Notes: a model not told the origin generated them from the sequence alone. Numbered from the stretch's first letter, positions 1-7,897 are shown. The stretch is 8,355 nt of DNA from CAZAMI01 sp964627805 (GCA_964627805.1 CAZVLA010000042.1:1-8355); one strand, 5' to 3'. Numbers and translations: made by a program.

Positions 1-3000
1 TCCTTGTGTAGTTGGCTGGTAGGTAACCAAGCTCTAATGCCTTACTTAGTACGTAGATAGCCATACTCGTTAATGGTACTTCATCAGTTATGTAGTCCCA
101 TTCCTCAGCAGGGTATGACCAGTAGCCTTCACTATTTCTTAGCTCCACTATGGTCTTGAGTAGCTTACCTATGCTCTCATTCATGTACGTCTCATTAACT
201 CCTAAGTTGAATACCGTGTTGAACCACTGCGGGTACATTACGTGAGCGAATTCGTAAGCCCTTACGAGTCCTAAGGTACCGTAGATCGTGAAGAACTTGG
301 TCGGTCCCATGGTTGGGTACCAGCCGAACCAGCAGTTAGTTGAGTTACATCCTAAGTGTTCGTAGAGTAGTTTATGTACTCCCCTCCTTATATAGTCCTC
401 AAGCAGGGTCTTATTTATGGCTGATGATACGTTACTCCATAAGTTCCTCATACTTATGTACCTATATAACTCAATATCCGACAGTAATGGTGAGGTTGTC
501 TGCTCAACACAGCCCCACGGAATACCCATTAGGTTCTTAAGGGCTTCGTAAGATGCAGTTACCTTTGATGCGTATATTAGTAGTGTTAACTTAGCCTTAA
601 CCGTTGTTGCTGGGTAGGTTATACTCATTGATGATTCGTTATAACCATCACTACTAACTACGGTTGAGTTACTCACATACTCCCAAACAAGCTTAGGATT
701 AACAGTTATTGTTACATACCCTGAAGTGCCTACCCCATCACCTACTGAGGTAACCTCTATATCAACCCTAGCCCTTCCTGGGTTGATGCCCTTAATTGGT
801 ACGTATACGTAAGCATACCTACTATCTGGGTAGGTCCTCACTAAGTAACTAATTACCTCCTTATCACCCGAGTACCCAAGACCCAGGACGGACATATTAC
901 TTGACTTGAGACTCACGTTAAGTATTAGTGCGTATGTTGGGTCACCCTGAATAACTACCTCCACATACGAGAACTTACCTTCAGTAACGTTTTCATAATA
1001 GACCTTGTAAATACTGAAACTAACGTATGGGTTCGGGTTAATCCTTATGGATGACTTCGTTGAGTTAACTAGAGAGGATATACCTGCCACATATACTTTA
1101 GCGCTTACGTTAGCATTACCTACTGCTAAGGCTGTAACGTTTATTGGTATCACGACAGTCGCATTACTTATGTTTATTGGTATTATTACTGATGTAGCAT
1201 GTCTAAATCTAGCAGGGTCCTTAATCTCTAACTGGTTAGAGAGCGTAATTACAAGCGCGCCCCTTAAGGTAGTGCTCATGTTTGACCATACCTTAATCTT
1301 CACAGGAAATGTAGAGCCCCTAAGCACTGATGAGGGAGCTTCAACAGCTAAGTTAACAGAGGCTGGGAGTACCTTAATCGGGAATGAGTACTTAAAGCCA
1401 TTAACCACTATGTAAACTGAGGAATTCCCGGGCGATACTGCCTTAACTGAGGCATTACCTAAGACGAAGTAAGCCCCCTCATACGCTGGGGGCGCCTCTG
1501 ACGTACCTGAGGACCCGTTGAGAACCTCAATACCTGGGGCCCCCTCAACCCTATATGTGAAGGTTAAGTTGAAATCGTAAGGATTAACGAACCTAAAACC
1601 TACAACCTCACTCATACCTACAGTCAGTACGGTATGATCCTCGAACTCAATAATAGGTATTAGGGTCTTGAGAGGTAGATCAAGCGGGGTAATGTACGGC
1701 GGACCTGATGTTAAGTTTAAACCATCATAAGCGGTAAGGCTGTAGTTACCGCTTACGTAGTTCCATCTAACATCAGCTGACGAACCAATTAAGGATACCT
1801 CAGTACTACCGAGGAAGTTGTTGAAGTTCAGGAATATCTCACTCGAGTTGATTACGACCTTAGTTTGAGGGGACTTAAACACGTTGAGCCATATGCCTGT
1901 GACCCCCCCTCCCGAAATGAGGATGTCAGCTACGGGAGGGGACGTACTTGAGAACGTGTTATTCACGAGTACGAGTGAGGAATTACTTAAGAGAGAAGCA
2001 TTAATACCTATAGAATAACCGAGGAATGTATTAGAGTACATAATCACGTGTGAAGCAGTAGCATTAAGACCTGAAGCAACGGGCGAGGAAGTTGAGTTAG
2101 TTGAGGGTGAAAAAGTACTTAATTCGGTTAAAATCTGCTTTAGCTCCTTAGGTAGCCCAGGTATTGGCGGCGTGCTTGAGGCCCAAGTGAACATCCATGC
2201 GAATGGAGTTCCTGGAGGTAGCAGCGTTACTGGCGCTGTTACGTCAGTGAATACGTTGCTCTTAATCACTATCCTAGGCGTTGTTGAGTAGACTATTATG
2301 CCGTACTTGTAGTGAGTGAATGATGAGTTAACCACGTACACTGACGTTGCCGTGACGTCAGCAAATACTGCGAGTACGGTCTTATTCTCGTCTACACCCT
2401 TGAAGGTACACCCAGCTATGTAGACACTACCTACGAGTCTCAGGAAGAGTGATGGTCTAATACTTGGCGTGAGGAACTTCGTATTCACGACCTCTACACT
2501 AGCTCCTGCTTCCGGTATGTATACTGTGCTTAGTACTGAGTTATTTATGTTGACTTCGTCGGCGTATATAATGAAGTGCGACATGTAGGTGTAGACTCCG
2601 GGAGCCAGCACCTGTAGGTTGACGACGTTATCTAGCGATACTCTTGATTCGGCACGAGCTTCTATGCGGTTATAGGTGAGATATGTCCTGTTGATGAACG
2701 TAACTCCTGAGAGCGTTATGTTTGATTCCTCAGCGTAGATGCTGAGCCACTTTAGTCTCACGTTACTCAGTATTAGGTCGCTCATGTTGTAGGCTAGGAC
2801 GGCTACGTACTCGTACGCTGGGCTTATCCTTACCTCGTCTGCTCTGTTGGCTAAGCTGTAGACTATCATTGGCCTTAAGGTTCCGCTCTCGTTAACGTAT
2901 ATGTTGCTACAGGTTATGTTCACTATGTCGGGCCTCACTAATGAGAACATTATAGGTGCGCCGTACCTCTCGTCGATAACTACGTTACTCATTACGAAGC

Positions 3001-6000
3001 TTCCAGGCGTGTTTAGGTCGGACACTACTATGCCGTATCCGCCGACGCCCGTGAATACCGCGTCTATGTTCCTCAATACGGTGTTCGGTGTCCTGTAGAT
3101 CATTATTGCTGGGGCTGAACCTACTATTGTTAGGTTCTCTATGTCAACTGATGATGCTGAGTATGCATATATGCCTGTATACGGACCCACTATCCCCATG
3201 TTCGCTATAGTTGCTGAGGTATCCTCTATCTGGAATGCGTAGTAGTGTCCGTCCGCTACTATGACTGGTACTGAGCCGTTGATCTCTAAGCCTATGATCT
3301 TTAGTGGCTTATCAATGACTATGTCGCCCTCGTAGTAGGTCCCTGGCAGTACGTAGATGGTCTGGTTCGGGTAGGCTGCAGCTACCGCGTCGGCTATGCT
3401 TGAGTAGTTGCAGTACGGTGCGGAACCTACGTAGATCGGTGCTAGGATTAGTGGTGCTACCTTCATTGCTGGGTACGTGCTGTAGGTGTAAGTTGCCTCG
3501 AGCGTTACGGTGGTGTTGTAGACTGTCGTTACGTTGTACTCACTACTTATCTGGAATACTAGTCCGTACTCACCTGTTGATAGGGTCGTTAGGTTGAACT
3601 GGGCTATTACGTAGTAGAAGCCCTCGCCTAAGTCGATGACGTCCAGCACATTAGCGTACTCAACTACGTGGCCCGTGGCGTTAGTTATCGCTATGGTCAC
3701 TGATGGCGCTGAGGCGTACGGACTTACCCAGGTATTGATTATCGCCTCTATAGTCCCGGTCTTAGTTAAGTTCCTAGGCACTATGTTGCTCATGGTTAGT
3801 GGTGTTATGTTTATGAACTGCACACCTACGCCAGGTGCGTTCCAAACGTCAATGCTCCATATCGGGTAGGCCGGCACACCGCTACTTATGTTGGTTGGTA
3901 GGTTCTTAATCAGTACGTAGTAGTCTATACCTAATGACTTATGGAAGTCCATGTAGTCAGCAGCCCAATCTAGCGTAGCTCCGGAGGTTAGTTCTACCGT
4001 TGCGTTTGATGCTTTACCTATGCTATCCCAGCCCAAGTAAAGGAGTACTCCTGGGTCGTCGTCTAGCGAAGTCATTATTGCCTTGCCGTTTATGTAGAGC
4101 GTCGTCCACGCCGAGACCATACCGTAGGACATCCACCAGCTGTCGAGGAACCTAACATACTCGTAAGCGGTCGGGTAGTCCTCACCATCTATGCCCTTCC
4201 ATGATGAGAGCCCTAGCCACCATATCGTGCTTCCGTAGGGCATCCTAAGTGGGTCAGTGTACGCTAACCCATTGTAGAATGGTGAGTACGTCAAGTATAG
4301 GTTCTCTAGCTCTACGTAACCTATGTCGTTTCCTTCACTGTCCTGCACGTAGAGTATGGCTGGTGTGGATATTCCGTATGCTGTAGTATTGGAGTATATG
4401 AGTACCTTGACCTCCTTAGGCGTCATGAAGCCGTACTGCGGGCTTATACTGTAAACTCCATCAGCAAAGACATTGAATGGTACGTACACTAACTCACTAC
4501 CTATCCTCCTCAGCACCACCTTAGCCTCGTAGTTAGGTACCGAGAGGAATACCTCCGAACTATTGTTTGGTAAGGCGTAGGCAGTGTAGTAGGCCCTTAT
4601 AACGTTACCTTCAGGCCACATTACCTCAAGTGCTGGCCATACTGTGTAAGTTGAGCTGCTATTTATTAAGTTCCAACTCATTAGCTCCCTAGGTGCGTAG
4701 ACATCTACATAGTTACTGAACGTGTATATCGCTACGCCAACTCCATTAGCGAATGCCTCGCTAACTACGAAGAACGGTGTTGCTAGTCCGGGACCTGTGT
4801 GGGAATCTAGCGCTACGTGCTTTAGGAATCCGCTATCTATCTGCTGCCCAATGTCTATGGTCCATACGAAGCTCGTTGCGTTAGGATTGGTGAAGCCTTC
4901 GCCAGTATTAAGTACCGTTGTTATTAGTAAATTACTGTAGGACGCGGCAACGAGTACATCGTAAGTTATGCCAGGCACGACTATAGGGACGGTAATCTCT
5001 GCTGGTAAGCTTGAGAACTCGAAGACCTCAGGTACGTAACCTCCCACTGGGAACTCAGGTATGACTGTTACGAATCCTGAAATACTCCCCCTTGATATCC
5101 ATCCTATATGATCCGGTGCATTAATCACTACCTTGAGGCTTTGTGTCTTGAATAGACCCATGTAAGTCCTGACGACTGCAGGCATTACGGTGGAATTAGC
5201 ACTCTTGAGGTATAGGCCTAGAATGTGGAATCCTGCTGGTAATACGTCCCAGTTGATAGTTATGTTCACATCCCTCTCAATCACCTCTGAAGGCGATGTA
5301 CAGGTTACGCTGAAGAGTACAGGCGACACGTTCGTTATTGCCATAACTGTCTGGTTCGGGTTAGTTCCGTACCACGGCATTATCACCGGGCCTACTTCAA
5401 GTAGTAACGTCTTATTTACTGCTGCATATCCACAGAGTAGCTTCACCTTTACGGATATAGTCTGATTACCACTTCCTCCCTTCAAAGTCGTTGTCGGTGG
5501 TACTACGTATGCGACTACCTTAGAGGTGTTAACTATATCACCCACTAAGGCCGTTATATTGGCGAATCCTGAACCGACCACAAATGGCGAGTATAGCAGA
5601 TCTTGGGCGTAGTTCATTAGCATGTACTTAATGTCCTTGGGGGCCATAGGTACTGACTGATTAAGTGCCCTAGCCCTTTCCTTAAGGGCCTCCTCAATTA
5701 GGGCTACTAAGCCAGCTACGTGTGGTGTAGCCATTGATGTACCACTAGCGAACACGTAATACTTACTCGCCGGCGGCCCCATGTAGGTGTGATTAGCCCT
5801 AGCTGAAGCTATGTCTACGCCCGGAGCTGCTATGTCTGGCTTAAGCTCTAGCTTGACCGTGGGGCCTACGCTACTGAACCAAGCAGGTGTTAAGTTCTTG
5901 TCGACAGCAGCTACAGTTATTGCCTCGGGCGTCGTGCCTGGACTATCTATAGTGAAGTAGTCAGGACCCTCGTTACCTGCTGCAACAACTACAACTACTC

Positions 6001-7315
6001 CTTGTTCCGTAGCATTCTTTACTGCATCCTCTAGTGGGTCGTAACCTATGGTTGGCCAGCCTCCCAGTGACATTGATATTACGTTAGCTCCGTTCTTTAC
6101 GGCCCACTCAATACCGTTTATTATCCAGCTATCGTATCCGTAGCCGTAGTTGCTTAGTACCTTACCTATCATAAGGGAAGCTCCAGGAGCTACACCAACT
6201 ATTGAGCCATTACTAGCTATTCCAGTACCAGCCGCTATACCTGCACAGTGTGTTCCGTGTCCGAAGAGGTCAGTTATGTTCTCGTCCGGCACACCGTCGA
6301 AGTTAAAGTCTACAAAGCTTGCATTAGCTACGATCTTACTTGTGCCGTTGGGGAAGTAGAAGTCTGGATGTGTCGGATCTATACCTGTATCTAGTATAGC
6401 TATCCTTATTCCAGTACCGTTAATACCTAATGCCCTAGCGTAGGTTGCCCCCACTAATTGAGTGCTTTCATAGAGCTTTACTTTGAGGTCCTTAGCACTT
6501 ATTGGTACGTCCCTTACGAAGACTACCCTGTCTAGGTAGACCCTAACGACGCTTGGATCTTTAGCTAACTTAACATACGCTCTTTCAACCTCCTTATACG
6601 GAACTGCTAAGGAAAATGCCCTAATTATCCTGAAAGCCCTACCCGTAGCTCCAGGTAACTCCTTGAGGTACTTACTTAGTACGCCCTTAGGTGATGCAGT
6701 GACGGTCTTAGCCACCTCAATTATGAGAGGAAGCCTACCTAACCTTGCGTAGTACTTAGCTAGGTAAGTCACATCGAAGAGCTCTAAATCAAACTTTCTC
6801 AGATTCACACCTGCAGGTATTACGTAAAGTCTGTCCTTGAGCATTAATGCGAAGAATTTCTTATGAGGATCAGTAGGCTTTACACTAACTGCGTACTTAC
6901 CCTTAATCTTGGAGAACTGAACTATATCGCCTGTTATTAGCTTAACTACGCCTCCCTCAGTAATTGTCTTTGTCTTTTTGATGGGTTTAGGCAGTTTCTT
7001 ATAGATTACCTTAATTTCGGGCTTAGGTAAGGGTAACTCGTTGATGTTGTTTTTATTACTACCTTTAGGTGCCGGAGCTATAACTATCTTCTTAATACTA
7101 CCCTTACCACCCTTACTAGGTGCCTTAACTGGTTTAGCTGGTATTGGCTGTGAAGGCTTCAGTGGCTTCGTGGGTTCTGAGGGTATAGGCTTAGGTGTTG
7201 GTGTTGGTGGTACTCCAAAGTTCGACGCATAAGCCGTCAATGTTAGTATGGGGGCCGCGATTGTGATTATCGTTAACACTATAGCTAATAACTTGTAAGT
7301 TTTATGTGATCCCAT
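1..7315 (-). CDS. Giant secreted subtilisin-like (S8) protease fused to a beta-helix and an alpha-2-macroglobulin-type thioester domain (C-terminus outside window)
   Basis: The minus-strand frame from ATG 7315 is open to the left edge, giving 2438 codons with no stop, so the gene is partial at its 3' end. Residues 1-30 form a signal peptide (AYA|S). Residues 35-116 are Pro/Lys-rich, 117-282 resemble a subtilase propeptide, and 283-595 are the S8 catalytic domain (D309, H353, N448, S527). Residues 600-1290 are beta-rich, 1291-1875 are a beta-helix, 1876-2240 are beta-sandwich-like, and 2241-2438 begin a thioester domain (PWGCVEQTTS, C2269/Q2272). By family knowledge the protease cleaves peptide bonds outside the cell, and a thioester domain bonds covalently to nucleophiles on a target. 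N-X-S/T sequons are abundant, with at least 20 in the beta-helix, as expected for a glycosylated surface protein. ATG 7315 was chosen because the signal peptide follows directly and an in-frame TAA lies at 7361-7363. It sits 141 bp downstream of two genes for Thr-rich anchored proteins on the same strand. The membrane or S-layer anchor is presumably beyond the window. The domain calls for protease and thioester are firm; a joint function is inference. Confidence 0.95.
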   Translation of the reverse strand, partial: MGSHKTYKLLAIVLTIITIAAPILTLTAYASNFGVPPTPTPKPIPSEPTKPLKPSQPIPAKPVKAPSKGGKGSIKKIVIAPAPKGSNKNNINELPLPKPEIKVIYKKLPKPIKKTKTITEGGVVKLITGDIVQFSKIKGKYAVSVKPTDPHKKFFALMLKDRLYVIPAGVNLRKFDLELFDVTYLAKYYARLGRLPLIIEVAKTVTASPKGVLSKYLKELPGATGRAFRIIRAFSLAVPYKEVERAYVKLAKDPSVVRVYLDRVVFVRDVPISAKDLKVKLYESTQLVGATYARALGINGTGIRIAILDTGIDPTHPDFYFPNGTSKIVANASFVDFNFDGVPDENITDLFGHGTHCAGIAAGTGIASNGSIVGVAPGASLMIGKVLSNYGYGYDSWIINGIEWAVKNGANVISMSLGGWPTIGYDPLEDAVKNATEQGVVVVVAAGNEGPDYFTIDSPGTTPEAITVAAVDKNLTPAWFSSVGPTVKLELKPDIAAPGVDIASARANHTYMGPPASKYYVFASGTSMATPHVAGLVALIEEALKERARALNQSVPMAPKDIKYMLMNYAQDLLYSPFVVGSGFANITALVGDIVNTSKVVAYVVPPTTTLKGGSGNQTISVKVKLLCGYAAVNKTLLLEVGPVIMPWYGTNPNQTVMAITNVSPVLFSVTCTSPSEVIERDVNITINWDVLPAGFHILGLYLKSANSTVMPAVVRTYMGLFKTQSLKVVINAPDHIGWISRGSISGFVTVIPEFPVGGYVPEVFEFSSLPAEITVPIVVPGITYDVLVAASYSNLLITTVLNTGEGFTNPNATSFVWTIDIGQQIDSGFLKHVALDSHTGPGLATPFFVVSEAFANGVGVAIYTFSNYVDVYAPRELMSWNLINSSSTYTVWPALEVMWPEGNVIRAYYTAYALPNNSSEVFLSVPNYEAKVVLRRIGSELVYVPFNVFADGVYSISPQYGFMTPKEVKVLIYSNTTAYGISTPAILYVQDSEGNDIGYVELENLYLTYSPFYNGLAYTDPLRMPYGSTIWWLGLSSWKGIDGEDYPTAYEYVRFLDSWWMSYGMVSAWTTLYINGKAIMTSLDDDPGVLLYLGWDSIGKASNATVELTSGATLDWAADYMDFHKSLGIDYYVLIKNLPTNISSGVPAYPIWSIDVWNAPGVGVQFINITPLTMSNIVPRNLTKTGTIEAIINTWVSPYASAPSVTIAITNATGHVVEYANVLDVIDLGEGFYYVIAQFNLTTLSTGEYGLVFQISSEYNVTTVYNTTVTLEATYTYSTYPAMKVAPLILAPIYVGSAPYCNYSSIADAVAAAYPNQTIYVLPGTYYEGDIVIDKPLKIIGLEINGSVPVIVADGHYYAFQIEDTSATIANMGIVGPYTGIYAYSASSVDIENLTIVGSAPAIMIYRTPNTVLRNIDAVFTGVGGYGIVVSDLNTPGSFVMSNVVIDERYGAPIMFSLVRPDIVNITCSNIYVNESGTLRPMIVYSLANRADEVRISPAYEYVAVLAYNMSDLILSNVRLKWLSIYAEESNITLSGVTFINRTYLTYNRIEARAESRVSLDNVVNLQVLAPGVYTYMSHFIIYADEVNINNSVLSTVYIPEAGASVEVVNTKFLTPSIRPSLFLRLVGSVYIAGCTFKGVDENKTVLAVFADVTATSVYVVNSSFTHYKYGIIVYSTTPRIVIKSNVFTDVTAPVTLLPPGTPFAWMFTWASSTPPIPGLPKELKQILTELSTFSPSTNSTSSPVASGLNATASHVIMYSNTFLGYSIGINASLLSNSSLVLVNNTFSSTSPPVADILISGGGVTGIWLNVFKSPQTKVVINSSEIFLNFNNFLGSTEVSLIGSSADVRWNYVSGNYSLTAYDGLNLTSGPPYITPLDLPLKTLIPIIEFEDHTVLTVGMSEVVGFRFVNPYDFNLTFTYRVEGAPGIEVLNGSSGTSEAPPAYEGAYFVLGNASVKAVSPGNSSVYIVVNGFKYSFPIKVLPASVNLAVEAPSSVLRGSTFPVKIKVWSNMSTTLRGALVITLSNQLEIKDPARFRHATSVIIPINISNATVVIPINVTALAVGNANVSAKVYVAGISSLVNSTKSSIRINPNPYVSFSIYKVYYENVTEGKFSYVEVVIQGDPTYALILNVSLKSSNMSVLGLGYSGDKEVISYLVRTYPDSRYAYVYVPIKGINPGRARVDIEVTSVGDGVGTSGYVTITVNPKLVWEYVSNSTVVSSDGYNESSMSITYPATTVKAKLTLLIYASKVTASYEALKNLMGIPWGCVEQTTSPLLSDIELYRYISMRNLWSNVSSAINKTLLEDYIRRGVHKLLYEHLGCNSTNCWFGWYPTMGPTKFFTIYGTLGLVRAYEFAHVMYPQWFNTVFNLGVNETYMNESIGKLLKTIVELRNSEGYWSYPAEEWDYITDEVPLTSMAIYVLSKALELGYLPANYTR
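2..595 (-). other. Alpha-2-macroglobulin-type thioester domain (TED), truncated by window edge
   Basis: Residues 2241-2438 contain MGIPWGCVEQTTSPLL, matching the bacterial alpha-2-macroglobulin consensus (YPYGCVEQTTS) and related to the vertebrate GCGEQ. C2269 and Q2272 are placed to form the internal Cys-Gln thioester. What follows is helix-rich, as in the alpha/alpha toroid: a CWFGWYP block (from C2328) and a YGTLGLVRAYEF helix resemble the family's 'GGFGWW...TAYVLxxL' repeat, and SEGYWSYPAEEW...LTSMAIYVLSKAL is a second copy. C2323 and C2328 could form a small disulfide loop. About 170 residues after the motif are visible of a domain usually near 300, so it continues outside the window. 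Confidence 0.88.
596..1690 (-). other. Beta-sandwich region before the thioester domain (MG-like, tentative)
   Basis: Residues 1876-2240 read as three or four all-beta modules: about 1885-1985, 1987-2085, 2090-2180 and 2185-2240. They include segments such as VEAPSSVLRGSTFPVKIKV, which recall the macroglobulin (MG) and CARDB-type sandwiches. In alpha-2-macroglobulins, MG domains precede the thioester domain, so this position fits. Sequence alone does not distinguish MG from other sandwiches. The bait region that defines trapping macroglobulins was not recognised. Confidence 0.5.
1691..3445 (-). other. Right-handed parallel beta-helix (NosD/PbH1-like), interrupted by a linker
   Basis: Residues 1291-1875 begin with the hallmark entry to this fold: SIADAVAAAYPNQTIYVLPG, then TYYEGDIVIDKPLKIIG (about 1305-1345). 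Repeated rungs of about 20-25 residues follow, of the form 'strand, Asn/Gly turn, strand' (for example ENLTIVGSAPAIMIY, NVFTDVTAPVTLL). The fold is found in pectate-lyase-like enzymes, surface adhesins and the periplasmic protein NosD, where it binds sugars or acts as a rigid rod. A Pro/Ser/Thr linker at about 1700-1745 splits it into two blocks. No polysaccharide-lyase active site was recognised, so a binding or spacer role is more likely than catalysis. Confidence 0.8.
3446..5518 (-). other. Beta-rich middle region with a Trp-rich section, family unknown
   Basis: Residues 600-1290 show alternating hydrophobic strands, many Thr/Val/Tyr and N-glycosylation sequons, as in the C-terminal extensions of large archaeal subtilases such as pyrolysin. 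Several immunoglobulin- or fibronectin-like sandwiches are likely. Residues 1025-1117 stand out with many Trp and Tyr (IWWLG, SSWKG, DSWWMSYG, SAWTT, LGWD, LDWAADY) and an Asp cluster (DDDPG). This could be a carbohydrate- or calcium-binding jelly-roll, but I do not recognise a family and give no function. Confidence 0.55.
5531..6469 (-). other. Subtilisin-family S8 catalytic domain
   Basis: All active-site blocks are present. The Asp block is ILDTGIDPTHPDF (D309), the His block is GHGTHCAGIAAG (H353), the oxyanion-hole Asn is in VVVAAGNEGP (N448), and the Ser block is ASGTSMATPHVAGL (S527). HGTHCAG with Cys after the second His is the variant common in proteinase K-like and archaeal subtilases. 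The domain closes with the usual GSGFANIT segment (581-588). Spacing between the catalytic residues is compact, with no large insertion. Everything needed for activity is there, so this is read as an active serine endopeptidase. Confidence 0.96.
6470..6967 (-). other. Propeptide-like (I9-type) region
   Basis: Residues 117-282 precede the catalytic core and end in a segment typical of subtilase prodomains, where a helix followed by a strand packs on the enzyme (about 240-268, with AKDPSVVRVYLDR). In the family, this region chaperones folding, inhibits the protease and is then cleaved off. At about 165 residues it is longer than the roughly 80-residue I9 domain, so the first half (117-190) is probably an extra small domain. 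The exact processing site cannot be read from sequence; it should lie near 270-285. Confidence 0.65.
6968..7213 (-). other. Pro/Lys-rich linker between signal peptide and propeptide
   Basis: Residues 35-116 are low complexity: a PxPxP/KP-type stretch (about 36-66), a Gly/Lys/Ser patch (67-76), then more Pro/Lys (81-116). Strong positive charge and Pro spacing suggest an extended tether. Subtilases normally go straight from signal peptide to propeptide, so this mature N-terminal extension is unusual. It may bind an acidic glycan or S-layer surface (inference), or be removed with the propeptide. Confidence 0.7.
7226..7315 (-). other. Signal peptide of the giant protease
   Basis: Residues 1-30 have a basic start (H4, K5, K8), a hydrophobic core (LLAIVLTIITIAAPILTL) and an AYA cleavage motif at 28-30 followed by Ser. 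This is a classical Sec-type signal peptide, so the rest of the chain should be outside the membrane. No lipobox Cys is present. Confidence 0.88.
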
Positions 7316-7456
7316 CAAGTCCTTAACACCTTCGATTAAAATAGAGTAAGCCCGATTTATTTAAGTTTTAACCTTTTAGTAAGTAGATAAATGTATTGGG
7401 TTTAACTCCCTGCCTTAGATTAGTTGTGGTAATACATCGGTAGTTATCTTTGTTAA
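7316..7456. other. 141-bp intergenic gap
   Basis: The gap holds the promoter and leader of the giant gene. No convincing T-tract terminator follows the small gene's TAA, so read-through from the upstream pair is possible. No RNA gene or inverted repeat was recognised. Confidence 0.6.
7356..7365 (-). promoter_or_regulatory. Probable archaeal TATA box for the giant protease
   Basis: CTTAAATAAA on the minus strand sits behind an A-rich, BRE-like stretch (GGTTAAAA) and about 45 nt before ATG 7315. Transcription starting about 25 nt downstream, near 7335, would give a leader of roughly 20 nt that includes GAAGGTG (7333-7327), a weak ribosome site 11 nt from the ATG. This suggests the giant gene has its own promoter as well as possible read-through. 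Confidence 0.5.
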
Positions 7457-7897
7457 TTACTTAGTTAGAGCTACCTTAACTACTGCAGCTATCACTATTA
7501 ACGCTACAGCTATCACGAAGAGGGCTATGGCTTCATGCGGTATGTACTTAACTACTTTAGTAGTAGTTACTACAGCTAACTTAGTTATTACTGATGTAGT
7601 TGTTAAGGTCTTAGTCAAGGTCTTAGTTAAGGTTAGGGAAGATGTCACTACTATGTAGGTGGTCGTGGTTGTTACTGATTTAGTTGTTGATACTATCGTC
7701 TTTGTTAATGTTACGTACTTAGTAGTTGTTAATGTTACAGTACTTGTTAGTATCTTGGTTTGTGTTAGGTATGTTGTCTTAGTGATTGTTGTTGTAGGTA
7801 TGGGTGTTCCCTGAGCTAGTACCTGAGTCATTACTGCAGTAGTTATTATTATGAGGGTAATGACTGTAAGTACTAAGTACCTACGTAACTTACTCAT
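7457..7897 (-). CDS. Small Thr-rich surface protein with signal peptide and C-terminal membrane anchor
   Basis: This gene encodes 146 residues ending at TAA 7459-7457. Residues 1-28 are a signal peptide (basic MSKLRR, hydrophobic core, V26-L27-A28 cleavage motif). Residues 30-116 are a low-complexity stalk built of Thr alternating with Val, Leu, Ile, Lys and Tyr (TKYVTLTKT, TLTKTLTKTL). Residues 123-143 are a membrane helix, followed by a short tail. The stalk is probably O-glycosylated and extended (inference). ATG 7897 was chosen because it overlaps the upstream gene's TGA by one base and has GGAGGT 8 nt upstream. A GTG at 7900 in the same frame would add one residue and is less likely. The coupling implies one transcript with the upstream gene. 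No enzymatic domain is present. It could be a stalk partner for the neighbouring protease; that is a guess from position. Confidence 0.85.
   Translation of the reverse strand: MSKLRRYLVLTVITLIIITTAVMTQVLAQGTPIPTTTITKTTYLTQTKILTSTVTLTTTKYVTLTKTIVSTTKSVTTTTTYIVVTSSLTLTKTLTKTLTTTSVITKLAVVTTTKVVKYIPHEAIALFVIAVALIVIAAVVKVALTK

Noticed and set aside
1047..1415. Plus-strand open frame of 122 codons
   Set aside because: It lies wholly antisense to the giant gene, whose minus-strand frame gives coherent, domain-matching protein there. The plus-strand product has no recognisable family and no ribosome site.
1691..3445. NosD-type copper-insertion function
   Set aside because: Only the beta-helix fold is shared. 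There is no nitrous oxide reductase context, so a copper-related role is not supported.
5190..5465. Plus-strand open frame of 91 codons, with other short plus-strand frames at 340, 2901, 3400, 3636, 4722, 6150 and 7041
   Set aside because: All are antisense shadows caused by the codon bias of the long minus-strand gene.
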